Positions 57,123 to 64,000 of a stretch of 64,000 nucleotides of DNA are shown here, one piece after another; positions within the stretch are counted from its first letter, which is position 1; the number at the start of each line of letters is the position of its first letter. Location of the stretch: positions 94,251 through 158,250 of the forward strand of contig CAKKQC010000022.1 in assembly GCA_919901855.1 (NCBI GenBank). The letters run 5' to 3'. This DNA is from a bacterium (GTDB lineage: Bacteria; Oederibacteriota; CAKKQC01). Both the position numbers and the translations under genes were made by a program. The notes beneath the pieces were generated by a model. That model saw nothing but the letters and a program-made list of their open reading frames with translations. It had not been told where the DNA came from and did not search any database.

Positions 57123-57354
57123 GTTGCTGCCCTCCTGTTCCCGGGCCACATTCTACATCCGACGGATTGATCGCCTGCGGCTGACTGGCGCGTCCAATCC
57201 GGCCTCCGGCGGGCGAGCGGTTCCCATACGGGTTCCCGGTTCACAAGAAATATACATGCCGTTATCGCGTTGGTAGCACAGGGTTATGTGGCTCCAGCGA
57301 CCACCATCAGGGACGGGAGCAGGAGGTCCGGGCGCGACCCGTTGTTGGACAGGC

Positions 57355-58809
57355 ATGGAAGACAGGGGAGCCTGGTCCGGCCGGCGCGCGCTCCGGGCGC
57401 TGTATTGGCTTGCCCTGCTGATCCCGGGAGTCGCCCGGGGGGTGGAGAGCCCGTATGTCGCCGACGAGCCCGTATCCGCCGGTGAATCCTACGGCGGATT
57501 CCAGCGCAAGCTGCTTCGGATCGGCACCTTGGGGGGGGGATTGGCCGCGATTCACGTCTCGGAAACGGATCAGTTGGAGGTCTCGATCTCGAACGATGCG
57601 GGCCTCACCTGGACCGCGACCACCATCAGCGACGGGCCGTACGCGAGCGTGACCGCGTACGCCTGGAGCGCGGTCGTGGACCCCGGCACGAACGACCTCC
57701 ATCTGGCGTTCTCGAGGGACGCCTCGGGCGCCATCGGCGATATCGGGTACGCTATGGGGACGTATGCTTCATCCCCTGCGGGCCCGGCCTACACTTGGAC
57801 GATCACGGGGGACGTGATCGGCCCGGTGGCGGATCTCCACCTCGATGTCATGGCGCTCGGTTTCGCCTCGGTAGGCGGCATTCCGTACCTGGACCTCGTG
57901 AGCGGCCGGAGCGCGAGCCTCGACGGCTCCCAGGGGCGCATGAAGTGGAGCTTCCGGCGGGCGGCCGGGGGCCTGGGAGAGTGGTGGACCGTGCCGGGCG
58001 GCCTTGGCCGGAAGCCGGACGGAGTCCCCGAGCCCTCCGGCGCGACCGGCCCTCGCCCCGCCCCCCTCCCGTCCCTCATCGATGACGAGGCGGACTGGTG
58101 GTGGCCGGAGGAGTGGGATACCGGCGGCCATTTCTACGTCCTGGCGATCGACGGGGCCTCCACGTCGACGGCAATCGAGGAGGTGTCCGCACCCGCGGGC
58201 GCGCACGACCTGATCGTGCCCGCCGGAACGGCGCTGACGTTCGCGAAGCGGTACCGGGTGAGCCGGTTCGCCGCGGCCGCGATGGAGAGGCGCGAGGCGG
58301 AAGTGAAGTCCGCCGAGACCGCGAGCGCCCTCGCGGCCGCCCAGGCGCTCGAGTCCGCGCGCGCGGGGCTGGAACAGCTCGCGTCGTCCGGCGGCGACCG
58401 CCAGATGCCCTCGGAGGCGGCCGCCATGGCCGCCGAGATGAGAACGGCGGAGGAGCACCTGCAGGGCGCACGGTTCCGGAGCTCGAGTGAGCACTCGAAG
58501 CTGGTTCTCGACCGGCTGGCCGTGGCCTCGCGCAAGATCGAGGCCACGCGGCGCGACGCGCTCCTGGCATATGTGAAGGTGTTGACCGCCGGATTCGACA
58601 TGATGCAGGGACCGGGCCGGGATGCCGGCTCGGAAGCCGGACGGATCATCACGGACGGACGCCGGGTGCTCTCGGATGCCCAGGCGGCGATTCGCACCGG
58701 GGATCTCGAGGCCGCGGACAAGCTCATCAAGACGGGCGCGGAGCTCCTGCGCAAGGCGCACGCCAGCGCGGGGGACTCGTCCGCCTCCGAGGAGCCCTCG
58801 GGCCGGTGA
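57355..58809 (+). CDS. Exported protein with propeller-like front and coiled-coil tail
   Basis: A 484-residue protein with a signal peptide (RRALRALYWLALLIPGVARG). Residues about 40-260 contain strings like SISNDAGLTWTATTISDGPYASVTAYAWSAVVDPGTNDLHLAFSRD, resembling sialidase-type propeller blades. From about residue 300 it is a long alpha-helical region rich in alanine and glutamate (AEVKSAETASALAAAQALESARAGLEQLAS), likely coiled coil. The start overlaps no other gene; ATG 57286 would add an unlikely 23 residues. The stop overlaps the diguanylate cyclase gene, so it may be a periplasmic partner. Confidence 0.6.
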   Translation: MEDRGAWSGRRALRALYWLALLIPGVARGVESPYVADEPVSAGESYGGFQRKLLRIGTLGGGLAAIHVSETDQLEVSISNDAGLTWTATTISDGPYASVTAYAWSAVVDPGTNDLHLAFSRDASGAIGDIGYAMGTYASSPAGPAYTWTITGDVIGPVADLHLDVMALGFASVGGIPYLDLVSGRSASLDGSQGRMKWSFRRAAGGLGEWWTVPGGLGRKPDGVPEPSGATGPRPAPLPSLIDDEADWWWPEEWDTGGHFYVLAIDGASTSTAIEEVSAPAGAHDLIVPAGTALTFAKRYRVSRFAAAAMERREAEVKSAETASALAAAQALESARAGLEQLASSGGDRQMPSEAAAMAAEMRTAEEHLQGARFRSSSEHSKLVLDRLAVASRKIEATRRDALLAYVKVLTAGFDMMQGPGRDAGSEAGRIITDGRRVLSDAQAAIRTGDLEAADKLIKTGAELLRKAHASAGDSSASEEPSGR

Positions 58810-60527
58810 TGAAGCCGGCCTTTCCGGATGAACCTTCCTGGCCCGAACGGGTAGTGCCGCGGTTCTCGCACGCCTGGGTCCTGTGGCTCATGGCTGGCGT
58901 TCTGGTCGGAGGCATGGGCCTGGCGGCCGGAGCGGGGTTGAGCGGGCAGCAGATCAGGCGCGGAAACGAGGACCTGCGGGCCCGCGCGCTGTCGGCGGGC
59001 GCCGACCTCGCCCAGCAGGAGCTTCTGGCGGAACGGAACTCCCAGCGATACGTCCTGACGGGCGACACCAGCGCGCTCGACCAGCTTCAGCAGGACGAAC
59101 AGGGGATAAAGCGCGCGCTCGAGGCGGCGGCGGCGCTCGTGGACGAACTTGCTCCATGGGCTCCCAACCTCGGGACGAGCCTCGAGGCGACCCGCGCCCG
59201 GTTGTGGGAGTGGCGGTCATCCTACTCGATGCGCGCGATCGAGTACCGGATGGCGGGCCGGTGGGAGGACCTCGAGAAGCTCAACCGCGGTGACAGCCAG
59301 GCGCACTGGAACGTGGAGGTCGACGCCGCGATCCGCAACTTCCGCGCCCGGCTCGAAGCGGCCCTGATCGCCCGGGAGACGGCGCGCCGGCCGGAATCCA
59401 CCGCGGTGGGACTGCTGTTCCTCCTGGGCCTCGGGTTGGATGCGCTGGTCCTGCTGGCGGCGGTCCCGTTCGCCCTGCGTCCCATCTCCGAGTTGCGCTA
59501 CCGCAACCGGCTGTCGAGCGCGCTCAAGACGTTCACCCGCAGCCTTCGGAGCGCGGATAACGAGACCGAAATCACGGCCACCGTCGCCCGCGCCGCGATG
59601 GCGGGGGGCGGGGTCGAGCGGGTCCATGTGCTGCTTCCGCGCACCGAGCCGGCGGGCCTCCGGGTCGCGGTGGCGGTGGGCCTCGACCTCCCGGACCGGC
59701 GCGGGTCGGCGATCCTCGACCAGCCCGGCCTGTGCCCCGTGATCCGCGCCAACCGTCCCCACCTGGTCGCCGACGTGCGCGCGCAGGCTCCGTGCGACTG
59801 TCCGCTCGGCGTCCCGCCCCGGGGCGCGTACGCCTGCATTCCGGTGATCACCGAGGGGCGCGCCTCCGGCCTGCTGAACGTCCAGGCCGCGAACGCGCGC
59901 TCGATCGAGCCGGAGCACGTGCGGGACTACCTCGAGGCGGTGGGGTTCGTCGGATCGCTCGCCCTCGGAGGGCATTACGACCTCACCAAGGTGCAGCGCG
60001 AGGCCATGCTCGACGGGTTGACCGGCGTCTACAACCGCCGGTTCCTGGATGCGAGCCTCAAGCACCAATTCGCGGCGGCGGGGCGCACGTCGAACCCGCT
60101 GTCGATCCTGATGATGGACATCGACCACTTCAAGAAGCTCAACGACACCTACGGCCACTGGGCCGGGGACGCCGTGCTCCAGGCGCTCGGGAGGCACATC
60201 CAGCCGTTGCTGCGCGAGACCGATATCCTGGCGCGATACGGCGGCGAGGAGTTCATGGTCCTGTTGCCCAACACGACGGCGGAGCAGGCGATGGCGATCG
60301 CCGAGAAGATCAGGCTGCACGTCCGCTCGCTCGCCATCCCGGGGCTCGAGAGCATCCCGCCTCCCATCGCGACGATCTCCGTGGGCGTCGCGTCGTTCCC
60401 GCACGATGGGAAAACCCGCGAGGGCCTCCTCCTTGCAGTGGACATGGCCCTGTACCTGGCCAAGGGAGGCGGCCGCGATCAGGTCCGCCGGCTGGACCGC
60501 CCCAACATCATGCTGAAGGGGGAATGA
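58806..60527 (+). CDS. Membrane diguanylate cyclase (CHASE3-like, GAF, GGDEF)
   Basis: A 573-residue signalling protein. Two membrane helices (about 22-46 and 198-222) flank a helical periplasmic sensor with LLAERNSQRYVLTGDTSALDQLQQDEQ, like CHASE3. A GAF domain (about 250-395) has a cysteine cluster CDCPLG. The GGDEF domain has LDGLTGVYNRRFLD, DIDHFKKLNDTYGHWAGDAVL and the active GGEEF at 479-483, with an RETD inhibitory site five residues before it. It should make cyclic di-GMP with product inhibition. The GTG start overlaps the previous stop. Confidence 0.9.
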   Translation: MMKPAFPDEPSWPERVVPRFSHAWVLWLMAGVLVGGMGLAAGAGLSGQQIRRGNEDLRARALSAGADLAQQELLAERNSQRYVLTGDTSALDQLQQDEQGIKRALEAAAALVDELAPWAPNLGTSLEATRARLWEWRSSYSMRAIEYRMAGRWEDLEKLNRGDSQAHWNVEVDAAIRNFRARLEAALIARETARRPESTAVGLLFLLGLGLDALVLLAAVPFALRPISELRYRNRLSSALKTFTRSLRSADNETEITATVARAAMAGGGVERVHVLLPRTEPAGLRVAVAVGLDLPDRRGSAILDQPGLCPVIRANRPHLVADVRAQAPCDCPLGVPPRGAYACIPVITEGRASGLLNVQAANARSIEPEHVRDYLEAVGFVGSLALGGHYDLTKVQREAMLDGLTGVYNRRFLDASLKHQFAAAGRTSNPLSILMMDIDHFKKLNDTYGHWAGDAVLQALGRHIQPLLRETDILARYGGEEFMVLLPNTTAEQAMAIAEKIRLHVRSLAIPGLESIPPPIATISVGVASFPHDGKTREGLLLAVDMALYLAKGGGRDQVRRLDRPNIMLKGE

Positions 60528-60550
60528 AGCGGACCATCCGGGCGGGGTGG

Positions 60551-60556
60551 TATCCT
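60551..60556 (+). promoter_or_regulatory. Possible -10 box TATCCT six bases before ATG 60563
   Basis: TATCCT lies six bases before the ATG that aligns with the conserved start of the oxidoreductase. No Shine-Dalgarno is present there. It matches the spacing of other suspected leaderless promoters in the window. Confidence 0.35.
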
Positions 60557-60562
60557 CGACCC

Positions 60563-61630
60563 ATGAAACCAATCCGGTTCGGCGTCGTGGGGTCGGGGTG
60601 GCGGTGTCTCTTCTACCTCCGGGTGGCCAGGGCGCGCCCGGACCTCTTCGAAGTGGCGGGCGTGGTCTCGCGCACGGCGGAGCGCGCGGCGGCGGTCAGC
60701 AAGGAGTGGGGGGTGCCCGGGTTCACGAAGCTATCGGAACTACTCGCCGCAGGGCCTGAGTACGTGGTCACCAGCGTGCCCTGGGGCGTGAATCCCGACC
60801 TGCTCCGGGAGCTCGCGGGGAAGAAGATGCCCGCGCTATCCGAGACCCCGCCCGCGCCCGACCTGCCTAGCCTGATCGCCCTGCACGCCGACCTCGCGAG
60901 GCTGGGCGCGAACGTCCACGTGGCGGAGGAGTACCACCTTCGCCCGATGCACGCGGCCCAGATCGCGGTCGCGGCGTCAGGCCGCATCGGCACCGTCACC
61001 CACGCCCAGGTCTCGATCGGCCACGGCTACCACGGCATCAGCCTGATACGCCGCCTGCTGGGCCTCAAGGGCGAGGCGTGCACGCTCGTCGGCCGGTCGT
61101 TCAAGGGCACGGTCGTGGCCGCGCCGGGCCGCGAGGGGCAACCGAAGGAGGAGAAGCTCAAGGAATCGGTGCAGGACGTCGTGCTCATGGACTTCGGCGG
61201 CAGGAGCGCGGTGTTCGACTTCACGGGCGACCAGTACTTCGGCCACATCCGCGCCGGGCGCGTGCTCGCGCGGGGCGAGCGCGGCGAGATCTCGGGCCGG
61301 CGCGTGACGTGGCTCCAGGACGCGTGGACGCCGATGACGGTCCAGCTCACGCGCCACCACCAGGACCTCCTCACGGGGGTCTCCCTGCGCGGCATCCAGG
61401 CGGGGGAGGATTGGATCTACCGCAACCCGCTCGAGGGCGCGGCGATCACGGACGACGAGATCGCGGTCGGCGACTGTCTGATACGGATGGCGGGATCGGT
61501 GCGGGAGGGGAAGCCGTTCTACCCGGTGGCGGAAGGCATGCAGGACCACTACCTCTACCTCAAGATGCAGGAGGCGCTGAAGACCGGCGCCACCGTGGAG
61601 GCGCCTCCCCAACCGTTCAGCCGCTGGTGA
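60563..61630 (+). CDS. Gfo/Idh/MocA family oxidoreductase
   Basis: A 355-residue NAD(P)-dependent dehydrogenase: PIRFGVVGSGWRCLFYLRVARARPDLFEVAGVVSRTAERAAAVSKEWG is the Rossmann domain, with VTSVPWGVNPDLLRELAGKKMPALSETPPAPD in the place of the usual EKP segment (here ETP), and VAEEYHLRPMHAAQIAVA after it. The altered EKP lysine is unusual, since this lysine normally contacts the substrate. ATG 60563 fits the family start; ATG 60524 overlaps the previous stop and has GAAGGGGG before it. Substrate unknown. Confidence 0.72.
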   Translation: MKPIRFGVVGSGWRCLFYLRVARARPDLFEVAGVVSRTAERAAAVSKEWGVPGFTKLSELLAAGPEYVVTSVPWGVNPDLLRELAGKKMPALSETPPAPDLPSLIALHADLARLGANVHVAEEYHLRPMHAAQIAVAASGRIGTVTHAQVSIGHGYHGISLIRRLLGLKGEACTLVGRSFKGTVVAAPGREGQPKEEKLKESVQDVVLMDFGGRSAVFDFTGDQYFGHIRAGRVLARGERGEISGRRVTWLQDAWTPMTVQLTRHHQDLLTGVSLRGIQAGEDWIYRNPLEGAAITDDEIAVGDCLIRMAGSVREGKPFYPVAEGMQDHYLYLKMQEALKTGATVEAPPQPFSRW

Positions 61631-62775
61631 AGTCCGCGAAGGTCGGAGCCGTCGGGCTGGCGCTCCTCCTGGGAGCCGCCGGGGCGGCCGCCGGCGCCCG
61701 GACCCGGTACCGGGTGGTCAAGCATGTACCGCTCGACCTCCGCACGGAGGAGCCGAGCTTCGTCTGTCTCGATCACCTCGCGCTCCTCGATCGCGGACGG
61801 CTCGCGTTCATCGGCCGTCCGATCAAGGACCGGAGCATGTTCACCGTCCTCGACCTCAAGACCCTGGAGGTCCGGAACCTCACGGTGCCGGACACGCCGC
61901 GGGTCCAGGTCGCGGCCAAGGGCGTCCTCGTGGTCGACAAGCCCCTGTACTACGACACCGGGAACGGGACGGCCGGAATCCTGCTGCGCGCCGGGGGCAT
62001 GGTCAGCGGCGACGCCGTCCTGCTCGAGTGGAATCTCAGGGCCAACCGCGCGCTGACCCTGATCCCGCTCGCGCAGGTGGCGCCCTCGCCGTACGTGGGT
62101 GTCGACATGATCGGGTACGATCCCGCCCGCCGGGAATGCTTCATCGAGATCCAGCGGCCGTTGCAGGGAGCCAAGAGCCCGACAGGGCAGGGCGGACGGT
62201 ACGAACTGGTCGTGCTCGGCGTCAGGGACGGGACCGCCCGCCCGATCGCGACGATCACGACCACCAACCGGTACACGAGCAAGAGCCCGTACTACGATCC
62301 CGTGCACCGGCGGTCCGCGCATGTCGAGTACGTCGAGATCGGGGGCGAGCAGGCGGAGACGGGCGTCCACCTGGTCGAACTCGATTCCGGCCGCGTCCAC
62401 GAGATCAAGCTGCCCCGGGTCATCTACGGCTGGGCGTTCGACCCCGACGGGATGACGGGCTATGCCTACTCCAACACGACCGGCGAAGTGCTCAAGGTCG
62501 ACCTCGAGACCGGGACGGTATTGCGGCAAGCGACGCTCGGCCGGTACGGCCATGGCCTCGACTTCGTGGCCCCGAACACGCTCCTGCTGATGCGCAACGC
62601 GCGCCTTCACTTCCTCGACGCCCGGACGCTGCGCGAGACGGGCGGAGTGGCGCCGTCCGAGTTCCACCGGGGCTCCACGCATACGGAGGGGTCCATCGTC
62701 ATGCCCGGCCGGGCGCTTGTCCGGATCTTCTACCAGCTCTACGTCGTCGATTTCCCGAATCTGCCGCCCCGGTGA
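61627..62775 (+). CDS. Exported beta-propeller-like protein of unknown function
   Basis: A 382-residue protein with a signal peptide (AKVGAVGLALLLGAAGAAAGA). Repeated units such as DHLALLDRGRLAFIGRPIKDRSMFTVLDLKTLEVRNLTV, VYLVELDSGRVHEIKLPRVIYGWAFDPDG and VLKVDLETGTVLRQATLGRYGHGLDFVAPNTLLLM have the rhythm of YVTN/WD-like propellers. No enzymatic residues are recognised. GTG 61627 overlaps the oxidoreductase stop by four bases, so the two are co-expressed. Confidence 0.65.
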   Translation: MKSAKVGAVGLALLLGAAGAAAGARTRYRVVKHVPLDLRTEEPSFVCLDHLALLDRGRLAFIGRPIKDRSMFTVLDLKTLEVRNLTVPDTPRVQVAAKGVLVVDKPLYYDTGNGTAGILLRAGGMVSGDAVLLEWNLRANRALTLIPLAQVAPSPYVGVDMIGYDPARRECFIEIQRPLQGAKSPTGQGGRYELVVLGVRDGTARPIATITTTNRYTSKSPYYDPVHRRSAHVEYVEIGGEQAETGVHLVELDSGRVHEIKLPRVIYGWAFDPDGMTGYAYSNTTGEVLKVDLETGTVLRQATLGRYGHGLDFVAPNTLLLMRNARLHFLDARTLRETGGVAPSEFHRGSTHTEGSIVMPGRALVRIFYQLYVVDFPNLPPR

Positions 62776-62894
62776 GGGTCGCCGCCTGGATGGGCTGACA
62801 GGGCCGCACGGCGGACGGCAATGCCGCGGGGGCGTGATCCGATTGTATTAGCGGGGGAAGGCGACAGGCCCCCGATGCATAGGAGGAACTTTCA

Positions 62895-63314
62895 ATGGGC
62901 GGATGGCGGGAGAAGGGGAAGGACCTGGGACTGCTGGTCCTGCGGGTGATGGCGGGATTGGGGATCGCGGGACTGCACGGGTACGGCAAGATGTTCGGCG
63001 GCAACCTCGAGGGATTCGCGAAGATGGCCGTGGAGCCTATGGGGTTCCCGTTTCCGCTGTTCTTCGCGTACCTATCCGCCATGACCGAGTTCTTCGCCGG
63101 TCTGTTCATCGCGGCGGGGCTGCTCACGCGGCTCACGTGCCTGCCGCTCATCTTCAACATGGGCGTCGCGCTCATCGGCATCCACTACCATCACGGCGAT
63201 CCGATCTCGAAGATGGAGCCCGCGCTGTCGTATCTGACCGCCTGGCTCACGATCCTGCTCGCGGGCCCCGGCGCCTACTCGTTCGACCACCTGTTCCTCG
63301 GCAAGAAGCGCTGA
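62895..63314 (+). CDS. DoxX family membrane protein
   Basis: A 139-residue protein with four hydrophobic helices. LLVLRVMAGLGIAGLHGYGKMFGG, then FPLFFAYLSAMTEFFAGLFIAAGLLTRLTCLPLIFNMGVALIGIHYHHGD and LLAGPGAYSFDHLFLGKK follow the DoxX pattern. The role of the family is poorly defined, often linked to oxidative stress or terminal oxidases. AGGAGG lies nine bases before the ATG. Confidence 0.88.
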   Translation: MGGWREKGKDLGLLVLRVMAGLGIAGLHGYGKMFGGNLEGFAKMAVEPMGFPFPLFFAYLSAMTEFFAGLFIAAGLLTRLTCLPLIFNMGVALIGIHYHHGDPISKMEPALSYLTAWLTILLAGPGAYSFDHLFLGKKR

Positions 63315-63340
63315 CGTCCGGCCCGCTCCCGCGCGGATGA

Positions 63341-63346
63341 TACGAT
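63341..63346 (+). promoter_or_regulatory. Possible -10 box (TACGAT) seven bases before ATG 63354
   Basis: TACGAT lies in GGATGATACGATGTTGCCC directly before the ATG of the GH5 gene, which has no Shine-Dalgarno. The spacing would give a leaderless message. Confidence 0.35.
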
Positions 63347-63353
63347 GTTGCCC

Positions 63354-64000
63354 ATGAACACCGCATTCCTCCAGCGGGGGATCAACCACGACCACGCGTT
63401 CCTGCCGTATCGCCGGTCGCACGAACCCCTCAGCGCCGCCGAATGGACGGGCATCGAATCCGCCCTCAGGGCGGAGGAGTACGCCGCCGCCGCGAAGTGC
63501 GGATTTACCCATGTCCGGCTCTGCCTGGGCCGCGACTTCCTACAGAGCCGGCAGGCGCCGTACGCGTTCCACGACCGGGGCTTCGATCTCATGTTCCGCG
63601 CCGTCGACCTCGCGCGGGGGGCGGGCCTGGCCGCCATCCTCGACCTGCACGAGCTGACGGCGCCCGAGTTCAAGAAGGAACCAGGGCTCCGCGCGCCGTT
63701 CGTGGCGTTCTGGCGCGAGATGGGAAAGCGTTGCCGCCACCTTCCCGCGAATGTCGTGTACGGTCTGCTGAACGAACCCGTGACGGCGGACGGCGCCTTC
63801 TGGAACGCCCTCGCGAAGGAGGCGATCGGGGCGCTCAGGGAGAACGACGGCTCGCGGCCCGTGATCGTCGCTGGAGACGGCTGGGGTGGCCTCGACAGCC
63901 TGGTCGCCATGGGCGATCTCGGGCTGCCGAACATCGTCTACGATTTCCATAAGCCGTACCAGGGAACCCCGGGCTTCAGCCCGGGGCGGAATGGTACCCC
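63354..64000 (+). CDS. GH5 family glycosidase (cellulase-like), cut by the window end
   Basis: The first 215 codons of a cytoplasmic-type GH5 barrel: RGINHDHAF, KCGFTHVRLCLGRDF, GLAAILDLHELTAPEFK, and VVYGLLNEPVTADGAFWNALAKEAI with the acid/base Glu141, then PVIVAGDGWGGLDSL and NIVYDFHKPY. The second catalytic glutamate would be downstream. Just after FHKPYQ, where homologues have a short loop, a palindromic repeat is read as GTPGFSPGRNGTP, so the gene may be disrupted here. No signal peptide is visible. Confidence 0.8.
   Translation, partial: MNTAFLQRGINHDHAFLPYRRSHEPLSAAEWTGIESALRAEEYAAAAKCGFTHVRLCLGRDFLQSRQAPYAFHDRGFDLMFRAVDLARGAGLAAILDLHELTAPEFKKEPGLRAPFVAFWREMGKRCRHLPANVVYGLLNEPVTADGAFWNALAKEAIGALRENDGSRPVIVAGDGWGGLDSLVAMGDLGLPNIVYDFHKPYQGTPGFSPGRNGT
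63967..63986. repeat. REP-like palindrome inside the GH5 gene
   Basis: CCCCGGGCT and AGCCCGGGG face each other around two bases, with an outer pair GTACC (63956-63960)/GGTAC (63993-63997). Palindromes with this core are common dispersed repeats in several bacterial groups. Here it lies in coding sequence at the window edge. Confidence 0.6.

Noticed and set aside
62852..62874. Hairpin CGGGGG/CCCCCG before the DoxX gene
   Set aside because: Short G/C-run pairing in GC-rich DNA with an 11-base loop and no conserved feature; could be chance.

Overview
The window is 64 kb of compact, GC-rich bacterial chromosome with many 1-4 base gene overlaps. A diderm is likely: there are several lipobox lipoproteins (one RlpA-like), a heptosyltransferase-type GT9 and a Tad/Flp pilus module. 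A stand-alone ThiD2-type protein beside ThiE, a DUF2723 membrane glycosyltransferase, PD40 propeller lipoproteins, a DUF11 protein and a deoxyhypusine synthase-like protein suggest an uncultured Planctomycetota-like or neighbouring lineage. I cannot assign a phylum from the sequence alone. I saw no rRNA, tRNA, CRISPR array or intact transposase.

Layout. 1-5.9 kb: end of accC, thiD2/thiE, a minor Tad pilus cluster (Flp pilin, prepilin peptidase, two TadE/G-like proteins) and a DUF2723 protein. 6.0-9.3 kb: glycolytic operon gap-pgk-tpiA-secG. 9.3-14 kb: FmdB-type zinc ribbon, an M24-fold protein that has lost its metal ligands, and two PD40 lipoproteins. 14-16.7 kb: a patch of broken or unrecognised exported proteins, less GC-rich in appearance. 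16.8-26.2 kb: transketolase, GH31 glycosidase, an unknown membrane protein and a 1252-residue DUF11 protein on the minus strand. 26.3-37.2 kb: a complete UMP-biosynthesis operon pyrR-pyrB-pyrC-carA-carB-pyrK-pyrD-(rlpA)-pyrF-pyrE. 37.2-48.8 kb: a surface-glycan cluster with a WbpB/WbpD/WbpE-like trio for a diacetamido-uronic sugar nucleotide, glycosyltransferases of four kinds, a DUF3108 protein, a deoxyhypusine synthase-like protein and a B12-binding radical SAM enzyme. 48.8-55.8 kb: accessory region with an ABC-ATPase/PIN pair, two toxin-antitoxin modules, a duplicated and truncated GH128 gene and an M23 peptidase. 55.8-64 kb: ferritin-like protein, amidohydrolase, a diguanylate cyclase with a secreted partner, an oxidoreductase, an exported propeller protein, DoxX and a GH5 glycosidase cut by the window end.

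Most striking regulation: the pyr operon leader carries, in order, a promoter, a hairpin with the CNGNGA hexaloop of PyrR-binding loops, a Shine-Dalgarno, a 23-codon leader reading frame running straight through an intrinsic terminator, and a stop codon overlapping the pyrR ATG. This predicts PyrR-controlled, translation-coupled attenuation. Several other genes have a TANNNT -10 box 6-7 bases before the start codon and no Shine-Dalgarno, so leaderless transcripts appear common.

Most interesting for novelty: the ABC-ATPase (DUF3696 type) plus PIN-like nuclease pair at 49.5-51.4 kb, and a perfect 27-bp inverted repeat, AT-rich and foreign in composition, embedded in frame in a lipoprotein signal sequence at 44.5 kb.
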